Virus record (IMG/VR): IMGVR_UViG_3300017987_004587
Location: 1 to 64,000 of that record
Direction: 5' to 3' (one strand)
Length of the DNA stretch: 64,000 bases
DNA from: a virus
Shown: piece after piece, positions 29,221 through 38,655 of the stretch
Layout of the letters: the number at the start of each line of letters is the position of its first letter
How positions within the stretch are numbered: the first letter of the stretch is position 1
Translations under genes and position numbers: made by a program
The notes under the pieces: generated by a model
Told to the model about the DNA's origin: nothing
Database searches by the model: none
What the model saw: the letters and a program-made list of their open reading frames with translations, nothing else

Positions 29221-30140
29221 CAGTCCCTCCAAACAGCTATACCAAAACCTGACGCCCCATAACCATTCCCATTATATAAAAGATATTTTCTAGAATCATG
29301 TTTAAAAACACAAGGGAAACAAACTGATTCTGAATCCCAACCATCTGCAGAAATACTCAAGCCAATAAATTTATCTTTTCGTTGCCAACTTAAACCATCC
29401 AAAGACTCGGCATAACCTATTCGAAATGTTTGAGCTTCTTTTGAAGCACGATAAGAGTACCACATTTTATAGAGATTATCTTCTTTTAGAACACATGGAC
29501 GGCCTATAGAATACTCAATATTGGAATTGAAATCTATACAAATATGTCCAGACCTTTCCCACTCAAGCCCATCAGAAGATTCTGCATATTTAATATGATA
29601 ATAATGTTTAGGCTTATTATGCTCGACTACCCATTTAACTCCAGAACTATACCACATTCGAAAATAATTGTCTTCTTGGAGGACCCAACAAGTCCCGGCT
29701 AAAAATGGATCAATTTTATTACGACCTAAAATAGGAGATTTGGAGAGGCGAGAAAAGATAGATTCATCATTTTGGTTTGCTGCTACACCAAGAAAAGAGT
29801 ACATTGGAACTGTTTTTCCTAAACTCCAACCAACATAATATAGGTATTTAACGCCACCAAAACTTAAAATCTGACAAGGAAAAAGACCGCTATCATCAAA
29901 AGTCCCTAAATCTCCTAAACTTAAAACAGGCCTCTGATCAACATCAATAATAACTTGTTTATTTAGATTAAATTTTAAACGCCCAATTTGAGACCTATTT
30001 AAGGCATCTCGAGCAGCAAAATAAATATGGAAAAGATCTGTCCCAATATGCTCAACGCAGGGCATTGCAGCATGCGAGCAAAGCCAATCCAAATTTGCAT
30101 CTTTTGGATTAAAAATTAACCCTTTTTTAAGCCATGGCAT
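29220..30140 (-). CDS. Five-bladed beta-propeller protein (GH43/GH130-like)
   Basis: A 306-residue protein built of repeated blades with recurring signatures: FHIYFAARDALNRSQIG, KYLYYVGWSLG, YFRMWYSSG, YAESSDGLEWER, YKMWYSYRA, YAESLDGLSWQRKD. These aromatic-W and ESxDGLxW repeats are typical of the GH43/GH32/GH130 five-bladed propellers. Proteins of this kind are common in O-antigen and nucleotide-sugar gene clusters, but their enzyme activity is often unproven. It may trim or bind a glycan. Confidence 0.7.
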   Translation of the reverse strand: MPWLKKGLIFNPKDANLDWLCSHAAMPCVEHIGTDLFHIYFAARDALNRSQIGRLKFNLNKQVIIDVDQRPVLSLGDLGTFDDSGLFPCQILSFGGVKYLYYVGWSLGKTVPMYSFLGVAANQNDESIFSRLSKSPILGRNKIDPFLAGTCWVLQEDNYFRMWYSSGVKWVVEHNKPKHYYHIKYAESSDGLEWERSGHICIDFNSNIEYSIGRPCVLKEDNLYKMWYSYRASKEAQTFRIGYAESLDGLSWQRKDKFIGLSISADGWDSESVCFPCVFKHDSRKYLLYNGNGYGASGFGIAVWRD

Positions 30141-30864
30141 TTCTTTTTGCCTGAATTAAAATACTAGTACAAAGTTCTGGATAATGGATTCCCTCTTTAA
30201 AAAGACCTGTTATGATCGAATTTGATAAATTCAAAGACTCAATTTGTTTAGTTGCAAAGGGCTTTAAATAAATCCCCTCAACTGAATTAACATAATAACC
30301 ACAAGCAGACACTAAAGAATTTAAAGAATTAACTGAAAAAAGGCGCTTATGTCCTACAGAAAGATCTGCTTCACTTAAATCAGACAAATTTTTAATAAGC
30401 CCGGCATGTAAACCTAAACGCTTATTTAAAGCCTCAAAATTAGGAACAATAATAAATAAAGAACCGTCAGGCACTAAATGCTTTCTAAATCTCTTTAATA
30501 TAACTTCAGGATCTTGTACATGCTCTAAAATAAAACCCATCATAATAACATCAAAATAATCACTTGATTCATACTCCTCAAAAAGAGTATGAATTATCTT
30601 AGTATCTCCAATGGCTTTCTCTTTAAATTTATCAATTGCTTTTTTTGATCCCTCTATAATAACATGTTTAGAAAAATGTTTAGAGAATTTTAAAGAAGAG
30701 TCTCCATAACCAATACCTAATTCTAATACTGATAATTCTTCGGGGTTCTTTAACTGTGTTATAATTCTATCTGTGTACCAGTTTATAACTAATTTGGTTT
30801 CATCAGCATAAGGAAATGCTTCATAATTTGTATAGAAAGCATCAAGACTATCAAATAAAGACAT
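30127..30864 (-). CDS. Class I SAM-dependent methyltransferase
   Basis: A 245-residue protein with the Rossmann methyltransferase core: VLELGIGYGDSSLKFSKHF (motif I), HVIIEGSKKAIDKFKEKA (motif II), FDVIMMGFILEHVQDPEVIL (motif IV, acidic/His site), and a later SLFIIVPNFEALNKRLG. It likely methylates a sugar or a lipid-linked intermediate. Start ATG 30864 and stop overlap neighbours slightly. One of four methyltransferases in the operon; no substrate can be assigned. Confidence 0.8.
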   Translation of the reverse strand: MSLFDSLDAFYTNYEAFPYADETKLVINWYTDRIITQLKNPEELSVLELGIGYGDSSLKFSKHFSKHVIIEGSKKAIDKFKEKAIGDTKIIHTLFEEYESSDYFDVIMMGFILEHVQDPEVILKRFRKHLVPDGSLFIIVPNFEALNKRLGLHAGLIKNLSDLSEADLSVGHKRLFSVNSLNSLVSACGYYVNSVEGIYLKPFATKQIESLNLSNSIITGLFKEGIHYPELCTSILIQAKRNAMA

Positions 30865-30891
30865 AACAAACCTCTATTTTATTTTTACTAC

Positions 30892-31557
30892 CTAAAGCTT
30901 CATAAATCTACTAAATTGTTCTGAATCTAAACGAAAAGGTTTTGTGGGTTCCGTAACAAACACTTGTTTATCTGTTGTATCATTTAAAATAACTGTTTGT
31001 GAGCCAATAATGCATTCGTTTCCTATTTTTAAAGCATTACGAATGAAAGAATTGCCTCCTATAAAACAATTATTTCCAATTTTGACATCTCCGCAAACAA
31101 CAACATGTGACGAGAAAAAACAAAAATTTCCGATCTCAACATCATGGCCAAAATGACAACCGCTCCAAATAACTGTGCCGACTCCAATCTGCATAAAAGG
31201 TTGTAAATTATTATCTTCTAGAATAAAAGAATTTTCTCCAATTTGAGTATCTCCCCAATGAGTTGCTTTTGAACTCAGATATTTTGCAAACTTATATCCT
31301 TTTTCCTTTGCTTCAAGATATTTTGATTCACGTATAGAATTCAACTTTGAATAACCAATCGCTACAAACATCTCAAAAGATGAAGGTGGGGCATACCTCT
31401 CAATTTCGTCGAAAGGGATAACAGGTAGACCACAAAAATGACTTTCTTGTGGTTGGTCCTCTGTGAAACAAGTAATCGCATAAGAAGAATCTTTGATAAA
31501 ATAAAAATGAGCTAATTGCGCAAATTTAGAAGTACCAAAAATAATAAGATTAGGCAT
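30892..31557 (-). CDS. NeuD/PglD-like sugar acyltransferase
   Basis: A 221-residue protein. The N-terminal 90 residues are a Rossmann-like PglD_N region (IIFGTSKFAQLAHFYFIKDS ... CFTEDQPQESHFCGLPV). The C-terminal half is a left-handed beta-helix with hexapeptide repeats: IGENSFILEDN, IGVGTVIWSGCHFGHDVEIGNF, VKIGNNCFIGGNSFIRNA, IGNECIIGSQTVILND. It probably N- or O-acylates a nucleotide-sugar using acetyl-CoA or an acyl-ACP. Position next to a carrier protein, acyl-AMP ligase and SDR makes an acyl-ACP donor worth testing. Confidence 0.8.
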   Translation of the reverse strand: MPNLIIFGTSKFAQLAHFYFIKDSSYAITCFTEDQPQESHFCGLPVIPFDEIERYAPPSSFEMFVAIGYSKLNSIRESKYLEAKEKGYKFAKYLSSKATHWGDTQIGENSFILEDNNLQPFMQIGVGTVIWSGCHFGHDVEIGNFCFFSSHVVVCGDVKIGNNCFIGGNSFIRNALKIGNECIIGSQTVILNDTTDKQVFVTEPTKPFRLDSEQFSRFMKL

Positions 31558-31569
31558 TACTATCTCCTT

Positions 31570-32286
31570 CTATAGTCTGAGACCCCCGTCTACCTGCAAA
31601 ATTCGACCATTAAAAAAAGCATTTTCAATAATAAATATAAAACCTTTAATGATCTCTTCTTCAGTAGCTAAACGTTTTAAAGGAGTCTGTTTAATCCATT
31701 TTTTCTGTAAATCTATAGGCATTTTACTTGTAATGCCTGAATCTACAAATCCTGGAGCAATCCCAGCAACTCGAATCTTGAAATTGGATAACTCTTTAGC
31801 CCATGTTAAAGTTAAGGATTCAACTGCGGCTTTCGAAGCGCTATAAGCAGATTGTCCGGAGTTTCCTAAGGAAGCGATAGAACTAACATTAATAATTAAA
31901 CCCTTAACTCGATTCTGGACCATTTTCAGGACAACTTCACGAGTAACATAAAAAAGCCCATTTAAATTAACATCGAAAACTTCATGCCATTCATCTATTG
32001 GGTGAGATATCAAACCTGATTCCGAAAAACCAACTAAAAGATGATCCTGTGTGACTGCCGCATTATTAATTAGAATGTCAACTGGATCAAGATCTTTTAA
32101 AGAATGATAAACATTTATTGCTTGGGAGACATTACACTTAATAAAATTATCAAAGGTAGCGGAATTATTTTCAACCAAATCTAAAACCGTGATTTGAGCT
32201 CCACGTTTCTTTAATTCTATAGCAAGAGATAAACCAATACCCGAAGATCCTCCTGTAATCAAAATATGTTTGTTAAGTAGAGCCAT
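31570..32286 (-). CDS. Short-chain dehydrogenase/reductase (FabG-like)
   Basis: A 238-residue classic SDR. TGGSSGIGLSLAIELKKRG is the NAD(P) loop, LINNAAV the NNAG element, INVSSIASLGNSGQSAYSASKAAVE the Ser-Tyr-Lys catalytic set, and IAPGFVDSGI the PG motif. FabG-like enzymes reduce 3-ketoacyl-ACP. With a carrier protein 3 nt upstream and an acyl-AMP ligase next, this enzyme may reduce an ACP-bound keto acyl chain. A keto-sugar reductase is the alternative. Confidence 0.85.
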   Translation of the reverse strand: MALLNKHILITGGSSGIGLSLAIELKKRGAQITVLDLVENNSATFDNFIKCNVSQAINVYHSLKDLDPVDILINNAAVTQDHLLVGFSESGLISHPIDEWHEVFDVNLNGLFYVTREVVLKMVQNRVKGLIINVSSIASLGNSGQSAYSASKAAVESLTLTWAKELSNFKIRVAGIAPGFVDSGITSKMPIDLQKKWIKQTPLKRLATEEEIIKGFIFIIENAFFNGRILQVDGGLRL

Positions 32287-32289
32287 TCA

Positions 32290-32520
32290 CTAAAAACCCT
32301 TCTTCTTTAAGACTTCAAGTATCTTCAAAAAGCTCTTCATTTCAATAATATCAGCAACTTCTAAAGTTATTCCAAATTCACTCTCAATAGTACTCATAAT
32401 TTCTAAATGCCGCATTGAGTCCCAACTAGGAGTTTTTTGTAAAGAAACAGATTCATCAACTTGATCTGCGGATAAATCAAAAATATCAGACAAAATTTTC
32501 TTGATTTGTTCTTCTAACAT
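32290..32520 (-). CDS. acpP-like: Acyl carrier protein
   Basis: A 76-residue carrier protein, three-helix bundle, MLEEQIKKILSDIFDLSADQ ... WDSMRHLEIMSTIESEFG. The DSM tripeptide gives the Ser (about residue 35) for 4'-phosphopantetheine; the following acidic helix is typical of ACP/PCP recognition. Its start shares the TGATG junction with the ligase upstream. Activity would need a host phosphopantetheinyl transferase. A phage-encoded ACP inside a glycan operon implies an acyl-ACP intermediate in sugar decoration. Confidence 0.85.
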   Translation of the reverse strand: MLEEQIKKILSDIFDLSADQVDESVSLQKTPSWDSMRHLEIMSTIESEFGITLEVADIIEMKSFLKILEVLKKKGF

Positions 32521-34097
32521 CAAATGCTCTCCAAAAAATTAGATTTAAAATAATCTACAAGAAGACGATAAAGAATTTTTTGAGTAGGTCCCTTTGGGAT
32601 CTCCGATAAATCCGACAGCGTGTTGATTATAATTACTTCTTTCGGGCACTTAAAATAAGCAAGGTAATCAGCGCAAAACCCAATAATTGTCTTTTTATCA
32701 AGTGAACTATTTATAGTTAATTTTACAAACGCACAAAGTTCTTGTCCAAGTATGGGATCAGGTATACCAATCACTGCACAATCTGCAATTTCTGGATGCT
32801 TAAGTAAAACATTTTCAGTCTCTGATGGATATATATTTTCTCCGCCTTTTATAATCAGAAAGTCATGTCTACCCGCAAAATAAAAATAACCATCTTCTGT
32901 CTCATAACCATAGTCACCAGTATGGAACCACCCATTTCGAAAAGATTTTTCATTGAGGTCAGGCAAATTATAATAGCCCCGTGTCACATTTAAACCACAA
33001 ATACAAATCTCGCCAACTTCATTAAGAACAACATGGCCATTTTCATCTAAGACTTTCATTTCATTTATATTGAGAGGTCGCCCAACTGATCTCTTTCTTC
33101 GTTTTTCTGCTGGGTAATCATTAAAACATGAAAAAGATGTAGTTTCAGTTAAGCCAAAGCCTTCAAAAATTGGAACTCTAAAAGCGTCTTCAAACTTCTT
33201 TTGAATTTCTTCAGATAATGTTTGCCCCCCACAAATTATACCTTGTAAACTGCCCCTACGCTTTGATTTCTTCTCTCTTAATAAAACTGATAAAATAGAG
33301 GGCATTACACTTAACCAAGTACACTGATATTTTTCAACAATCTCCCAAAAAGACTTTAAGACCAAAACAGACTCTACAAGAACTAAAGAACCTCCCACAC
33401 TTAAAGGAGCAAGAAGAGTTACTACCTGCCCATTATTATGAAAAAGAGGTAGTATACATAAGGTCCTTGTCTCCTTATTAAATTGAAATTTCTCTGCAAT
33501 AGCCTGGGCGTCATAAATTAGATTAGCTTGAGATAAGATCACACCTTTAGGGTTACCTGTAGTCCCTGAAGTATAAATAATAACTGCATCATCCCAGAGA
33601 GAAGTCCTTAAAACATCCAAATTCTTCACTGAAAATAAATGTTCTGACGCAGAAAAGAGATTTAAATCAATAGAAATTTTCTTTATAGATAGAGTGTCAA
33701 CTTTCGAGGATAACTCTTGTTTATAAAATAAAATCTTTGAATCACTATTGTTAGCAATAAAATCGATCTCTCGAGAAGATAATTTAGGATTAATTGGAAC
33801 TACAATGATACCTGAAACAAGACAAGCAAAATATAATAACACGAATTCTTTACAATTATCGGCAAGTAAGCTAACATGATCTCCCTTTTTGAGTCCCATA
33901 TTATGCTTTAAATAATAGCTTCCAGAAATCGCTGAGTAATATAATTCCTCAAAAGTCATTTGTGAATCAAAAAAGATTAAAGCTGTTCTAGAACCATAAA
34001 GAGTAGTCTGTTCTCTCAAGAGTTTATAAATATTAATATAACGAGGTGGGACCGCTTGAGAAAATTTAAGTTTCTGATGCTCTTCTAATTCAGCCAT
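32520..34097 (-). CDS. Acyl-CoA synthetase / acyl-AMP ligase (AMP-binding family)
   Basis: A 525-residue ANL-superfamily enzyme. IIYTSGTTGNPKGVIL is the P-loop-like A3 motif; GFGLTETTSFSC is A5; the hinge GYETEDGYFYFAGRHDFLIIKGGENIYPSETEN gives A7-A8; the C-terminal IPKGPTQKILYRLL holds the A10 Lys. It should adenylate a carboxylic acid and load it onto CoA or, more likely here, the ACP encoded next. The acid's identity is unknown. Length and motifs are full, so it should be functional. Confidence 0.85.
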   Translation of the reverse strand: MAELEEHQKLKFSQAVPPRYINIYKLLREQTTLYGSRTALIFFDSQMTFEELYYSAISGSYYLKHNMGLKKGDHVSLLADNCKEFVLLYFACLVSGIIVVPINPKLSSREIDFIANNSDSKILFYKQELSSKVDTLSIKKISIDLNLFSASEHLFSVKNLDVLRTSLWDDAVIIYTSGTTGNPKGVILSQANLIYDAQAIAEKFQFNKETRTLCILPLFHNNGQVVTLLAPLSVGGSLVLVESVLVLKSFWEIVEKYQCTWLSVMPSILSVLLREKKSKRRGSLQGIICGGQTLSEEIQKKFEDAFRVPIFEGFGLTETTSFSCFNDYPAEKRRKRSVGRPLNINEMKVLDENGHVVLNEVGEICICGLNVTRGYYNLPDLNEKSFRNGWFHTGDYGYETEDGYFYFAGRHDFLIIKGGENIYPSETENVLLKHPEIADCAVIGIPDPILGQELCAFVKLTINSSLDKKTIIGFCADYLAYFKCPKEVIIINTLSDLSEIPKGPTQKILYRLLVDYFKSNFLESI

Positions 34098-35325
34098 GTA
34101 AAAATTTCCCGACTCTCTCTAAACCTGTATGAATTTTTTTAAAACTTCCTACAAGCGGCCCAAAACTTAATCTAATACCTTTTTTCATCGAATTACCAAA
34201 ACCCCATCCTGGAACAAATAATACATTAGTTGCTTCCAAAACTTTTTTCACAAAGCCAACGCTATCGGCTTCAGTTTTAATACAAATATAAGGTGCACTC
34301 TGAGCAGATATGTAAGGTAATTTTAAATTAGTTTTTATTTCTTCTTCAACAAAAGAAGCGGTTTTCTTATAAAAATCTCTTATTTCAGATATATACCCAG
34401 TCAATAAATTATTATCTAAAACTACTTTATCGATAAAATGAGTAAAAGCTAGCTGATGTAAAGTATCGGGACTTAAACTCAATGAATTCTGTATTGATCT
34501 TAAGGAATCTATAATAAATTCTGGAGCCTCAACCCATCCCATTCGTCTTCCGAGATTTTTCGCCCACTTTGAATTTGAATGAATAGACAAAAAGTTTGGG
34601 CTTGGTGCCCAAGAAAAATACTCAGGAATTTCCTCAGTAAAAGTAAGAGTTTTGTAAGCAAAGTCTAAAATAAGGAAACTATCAATTTTTTCGACAGCCT
34701 CTCTAGCCCGTTTAACAAAATTTGTTGGAAGTATTTGTGAAGTAGGATTATCCGGAGATATCAAAATAACAACTTTCGGTTGCTCTTTTAAAATGAAATT
34801 AGATAAATCATCTGTCTTTTCATTTACTTCATACTCCCATAATTGTGTATTTAAAACAGGAAAGCGTATAATTTCTATATCACAAGCTGTTAAAGACTGT
34901 ATTGGATAATTGCAATAGGTTGGGTCTAAAAGTAAAATCTTTTCTCCAGGATTCATTAAACAAAGAATAAGAGCATAAAAGAGTTGAGTAGAACTCGACC
35001 CAATAGCAACATTAGCCACTTTTAAATCTTTAACATTAAAAAGGATCTGCTCAAACTGAATAATAGCCTCTTTACATTCATTAAAGCCTAAAGTCGGGGA
35101 ATACTCACCAGTAAAGTCAAAACTATCTCTTATAAGAAATTCATAAGATTCAGATAAAGATATAGGAGCGTGATGCCCAACGAATCCACCGGCAAAGCTA
35201 ATTAGATCTTTCGGATTTAAACCAAGAGACTTAATAAATTGTGGGTCGGCAAAGTCCATAATCTCCCGAATAGGAGAAGGTCGCTGCAAAAACGTCATAG
35301 CTTTTTTTGAAATTTGATTTTTCAC
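34090..35325 (-). CDS. PLP-dependent aminotransferase, class I/II fold
   Basis: A 411-residue fold-type I aminotransferase. FAGGFVGHHAP near the N-terminus, AIGSSSTQLFYALILCLMNP (PLP loop), LISPDNPTSQILP (Asn/Pro near PLP), ILDFAYKTLTF (Asp-x-x-Tyr) and SNSKWAKNLGRRMGWV with the Schiff-base Lys are all visible. It resembles amino-acid aminotransferases rather than the sugar DegT type. Beside the ligase and ACP it may prepare an amino or keto acid for the acyl group. Overlaps the ligase start by 8 nt. Confidence 0.8.
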   Translation of the reverse strand: MKNQISKKAMTFLQRPSPIREIMDFADPQFIKSLGLNPKDLISFAGGFVGHHAPISLSESYEFLIRDSFDFTGEYSPTLGFNECKEAIIQFEQILFNVKDLKVANVAIGSSSTQLFYALILCLMNPGEKILLLDPTYCNYPIQSLTACDIEIIRFPVLNTQLWEYEVNEKTDDLSNFILKEQPKVVILISPDNPTSQILPTNFVKRAREAVEKIDSFLILDFAYKTLTFTEEIPEYFSWAPSPNFLSIHSNSKWAKNLGRRMGWVEAPEFIIDSLRSIQNSLSLSPDTLHQLAFTHFIDKVVLDNNLLTGYISEIRDFYKKTASFVEEEIKTNLKLPYISAQSAPYICIKTEADSVGFVKKVLEATNVLFVPGWGFGNSMKKGIRLSFGPLVGSFKKIHTGLERVGKFLHG

Positions 35326-36083
35326 TTTAAATCCTCAGGTGTCAAAATACGCACATTCTTTGGTTTTGGTATTACCATTCGTCCTGTTAAAATATCTAAA
35401 CTCTCCTGTCCATGATTAAAAAGTAAGTCAACAATAGATAAATGCGAAATAAAAACATCTTGTTTCCATGTCTTCTGATTATAGTAAGGATGTTTATAGT
35501 CATGCCACAATAATGAATAACCCACTTCCTTAAATTGATCTTCATCTATATAATTCTTAGCTAAAACACCTGAAATATAAACTTTAACTTTGGGTAAAGT
35601 TTTCAAAATAGCGATAAGTTTATCACTTTTTTCAAGATGAGAAACATTCTTAAATTTTTGAGAAAATTTAAACACTACATCTTTAATTCCGAGATAATTG
35701 ACTATTTCAAGAACCAAAGCATAATTCAAATTTGAAATGTTAGAATGTTTTTCTCTTAAAGGTTTCTCAATCAAAGGAAAAACTTCAGGAAAGAAAGGAG
35801 TCTTTTTATAACAACTATATATAAGATTTAAATGCTTTTCTATCCAAGGTTGTGAATAACTAATACCAACTTCGCAAATTTTATATTCTCTAGAACTTTT
35901 TTTAAGATTAACTGGAACAGTAAGCCAACTCCATCCTTGGGGTGTACGACATCTATTTCGACTACGCCAATCTCGTTTAGTCCATTGAACATCATCAAGA
36001 AAAATAAAATAGTCACTCTGATCAATAAAATCAAAGAAACCTAACCAAGGTAAGTAGGCCGATTGTAAGATAGTACATTTCAT
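35322..36083 (-). CDS. WbqC-like protein
   Basis: A 253-residue protein with the WbqC family opening MKCTILQSAYLPWLGFFDFI followed by FIFLDDVQWTKRDWRSRNR and LTVPV. This family is frequent in O-antigen and nucleotide-sugar loci, often beside DegT aminotransferases and methyltransferases. Its reaction is not established; a role in modifying or attaching a sugar substituent is usually assumed. It overlaps both neighbours by 4 nt. Confidence 0.85.
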   Translation of the reverse strand: MKCTILQSAYLPWLGFFDFIDQSDYFIFLDDVQWTKRDWRSRNRCRTPQGWSWLTVPVNLKKSSREYKICEVGISYSQPWIEKHLNLIYSCYKKTPFFPEVFPLIEKPLREKHSNISNLNYALVLEIVNYLGIKDVVFKFSQKFKNVSHLEKSDKLIAILKTLPKVKVYISGVLAKNYIDEDQFKEVGYSLLWHDYKHPYYNQKTWKQDVFISHLSIVDLLFNHGQESLDILTGRMVIPKPKNVRILTPEDLK

Positions 36084-36691
36084 TTATAAACATACACCGA
36101 ATATTCCCATAAAGGGTAATCATGTCGCAAGATAACGCGGGGACTCAAATTTTCAATACAAAAATTAAGCATTTTCTGTGGAGAATAATAAAATAAATGT
36201 TCTTCCTCAAAATCAACATATGAAGTCATCATGTTAAAAGCCAAACCTTTTCGAGTAAATTCAAAAAGCTTTACGAGCATTGATTTTACAAACTCTTCCC
36301 ATTCAGCATTTAAAATCTGATTTTTGACATAAAATAAACCTGAAATAACAATAAAGTCAGATAAAATTGGAGGCTCTTCTAAAACGTTTAATATCTCAAA
36401 ACAAACTCCAGGAAATAAAGATTTAGCTTCTTGAATCATACTTTCAGAAATATCTGTCCCGGTATATTTACAGGAAATTCTCTGATCTCGAAGATACTTC
36501 AAAAAATGTCCGCAGCCACATCCCACATCATGCACTAATTTGTCTGAAAGGTCACCTATTTCACTTAAAATCTTAAAACGAAGATTCTGTGAGACATTAT
36601 CTTTCCAATCAACTCCTTTAGATGTTGGACCATGAAGAGCAAGTTTAGATTCATAATAGTCTATAGTTTCTTTATAGATCTTCGGGAACAT
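36080..36691 (-). CDS. Class I SAM-dependent methyltransferase
   Basis: A 203-residue protein with motif I LVHDVGCGCGHFLKYLRDQ (Gly-rich loop), TGTDISESMIQEAKSLFP as motif II, and DFIVISGLFYVKNQ at the motif IV position. The opening FPKIYKETIDYYESKLALHG matches sugar and lipid methyltransferases of the type that precedes such loops. It overlaps the radical SAM gene by 20 nt. Substrate unknown. Confidence 0.8.
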   Translation of the reverse strand: MFPKIYKETIDYYESKLALHGPTSKGVDWKDNVSQNLRFKILSEIGDLSDKLVHDVGCGCGHFLKYLRDQRISCKYTGTDISESMIQEAKSLFPGVCFEILNVLEEPPILSDFIVISGLFYVKNQILNAEWEEFVKSMLVKLFEFTRKGLAFNMMTSYVDFEEEHLFYYSPQKMLNFCIENLSPRVILRHDYPLWEYSVYVYK

Positions 36692-37547
36692 TTTTTAATT
36701 CTCGTTTTTCTTTACAAGTCCAATCTTGACAATTACGACAAATTTCTGGAACTTTTGACCATTGTTCCAAAATATGATATTTTGCAAAGTCATGTACTTG
36801 TTTTGACCAAATTTCTTTAAGGGGCGTAGTATTAATATTTGAAAATACTGTGCGCCCATCCCAATCATTTACACAAAACGGAGTTCTGCCATCCCAATAA
36901 ATGCCCAAAGTATCAAGAAGAGAAGGGCAAGAATAGCGATCAATTTCAGGTTGGTCGACTTCAACCATATCTATCCACTGAGCAGGCTCTTTTATAAAAA
37001 CACTAACCTCTCGCTGTCCCCAATAATCTGCAAAGAGTTTCTTTTCTTGTTCATTTTCAGCCATTGAAATCAATTGAACAGAAACCTTTAAGTCTTTGGG
37101 CTTTATTTTTAAAAATTGATCAACATTATATAGAACCTTATTAAAATCTCCTCCAATTCGGATCTTTTTATAGGTTTCTTCAGTTGCGGCATCAATCCCA
37201 ATATAAATTTCAGTGAGCCCTGCATCAATCAAAGATTTGGAAGTCTCTGGATCTAAAGCATTTCCATTAGTATTAATTAAGTGATGTTTTAAACCTAAAT
37301 ATCTTCCAAATCGTATATATTCAGGTAGTCTATTTTTAATTATTAAAGGCTCCCCTAAAAAACAATACCATAAACGGATATGAGTATTAAAATCGGCAAT
37401 TTGTTCTAAAATATTTAACATAAGTTCTTTTTTCATATTACCTAATTTACGCTTCGTTGTTCTTCGACCGCACATCTTGCATTCAAGTTGGCAGTGGGCA
37501 GTTGTTTCAACAACAATATTTCTTGGATAACTCAAATCAACAATCAT
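36672..37547 (-). CDS. Radical SAM protein with SPASM-like Cys cluster
   Basis: A 291-residue radical SAM enzyme. The cluster motif CQLECKMC (CxxxCxxC) is at about residue 18-25, after VVETTAHCQ; GEPL and NTNGNAL follow as in the TIM-barrel core. The C-terminus has CPSLL ... CVNDWDG ... CRNCQDWTC, a SPASM-like auxiliary site. Such proteins often modify sugars, peptides or aminoglycosides by radical chemistry (epimerisation, dehydrogenation). In a phage glycan operon a sugar substrate is likely. Confidence 0.85.
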   Translation of the reverse strand: MIVDLSYPRNIVVETTAHCQLECKMCGRRTTKRKLGNMKKELMLNILEQIADFNTHIRLWYCFLGEPLIIKNRLPEYIRFGRYLGLKHHLINTNGNALDPETSKSLIDAGLTEIYIGIDAATEETYKKIRIGGDFNKVLYNVDQFLKIKPKDLKVSVQLISMAENEQEKKLFADYWGQREVSVFIKEPAQWIDMVEVDQPEIDRYSCPSLLDTLGIYWDGRTPFCVNDWDGRTVFSNINTTPLKEIWSKQVHDFAKYHILEQWSKVPEICRNCQDWTCKEKRELKNVPEDL

Positions 37548-37549
37548 CT

Positions 37550-38653
37550 TTAATTCATCCTTTCATAACATGAAATTAAATTTTTGAGCATAAATTCCTT
37601 ACCATACTTTTTGTAGCGGTCTCGAATAGAGATATAACGTTCTTGAAGATCTTTAAGATTCTCGATCGCATATAACAAAGTGTGTATTATCTTCTTTTGA
37701 TCTAAAGGCGTTCTCAATAAATGTTCTTTATGTTTTAACAAATTTTGAGTTTCTGGGGAATCAAAAATAATAACGACTGCCCCGGAATAAAGTGCTTGAA
37801 CATTTGTTCCAGCGAAACCTGAATCATGTGTTGTCATCGAATAAATAATATTATGTTCTTTAATTAACTGAGCAAAATCTCTTTGTGAGAGTTTTTTACT
37901 TATAAATGTACAATATTGAGAGATCTTTAATCTTTTTGTTAGATCTCTCATTTTAATAAGATAAGGCATCCCATCTTGAACAGATTGACCAACCACTAGT
38001 GTTACATGCACATTAGTATATTTTCGAAGTAGACTTGGGATTGATCTAATTAGAAATTCTTGATTATAATGCGGAACCATAGAACGGGGCGAAAGAATTT
38101 TAGGTTCTAAAGAAACTTCACGTTGTTTTTCATAAAATGAAAGGTCAATCAAAGGTCGAAACATTACATATTTATTAGAAAGTTGTACACCGTAGAATTT
38201 TTCAAAGACCGGAACCATATGCGCCATACCATGCAAAAAATAATCAATAGTTTTAATACAAAAAGACTCATAATATTTTGATTTTTTTGTTGGCCTTTTT
38301 ATAGTTTGTGAACTCCAAGGCATAATGCATGTAGGCAATTTAAAAGTCTCTTTTGACAACCAAGTAGGAATACAAGAATAAGTTAAGGAATGCCCATGAA
38401 CTAAATTAGGCTTTTCAATTTTAAAAACTGTAGCTAAAAAATTACGCAATTTCGGAATATTGAAGGAAGATGCCCCATGATAAGATCTATAAGGATAGTG
38501 GTAAACCGGAATATGTTTAGAAGTTACACTCTGATGCTTAGGCATATAACTTATTAAACATTGTTTATAGCCTAATACATCCAAGGATTGTACTACATCT
38601 CCCAAATGTACAGAATGTGCTCCGCCGATATGACAAATCTTAGGCTTTTGCAT
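37550..38653 (-). CDS. GT4-family glycosyltransferase
   Basis: A 367-residue GT-B protein. The N-terminal half (CHIGGAHSVHLGDVVQSLDV ... IEKPNLVHGHSLTYSC) fits the GT4 acceptor domain; the C-terminal half (HVTLVVGQSVQDGMPYLIKM; STTHDSG-type donor area TTHDSGFAGTNVQALYSGAVV) holds the donor-binding region, including an acidic residue in place of the usual E-x7-E. Likely adds one sugar to the lipid- or protein-linked chain. Confidence 0.8.
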   Translation of the reverse strand: MQKPKICHIGGAHSVHLGDVVQSLDVLGYKQCLISYMPKHQSVTSKHIPVYHYPYRSYHGASSFNIPKLRNFLATVFKIEKPNLVHGHSLTYSCIPTWLSKETFKLPTCIMPWSSQTIKRPTKKSKYYESFCIKTIDYFLHGMAHMVPVFEKFYGVQLSNKYVMFRPLIDLSFYEKQREVSLEPKILSPRSMVPHYNQEFLIRSIPSLLRKYTNVHVTLVVGQSVQDGMPYLIKMRDLTKRLKISQYCTFISKKLSQRDFAQLIKEHNIIYSMTTHDSGFAGTNVQALYSGAVVIIFDSPETQNLLKHKEHLLRTPLDQKKIIHTLLYAIENLKDLQERYISIRDRYKKYGKEFMLKNLISCYERMN

Positions 38654-38655
38654 CT

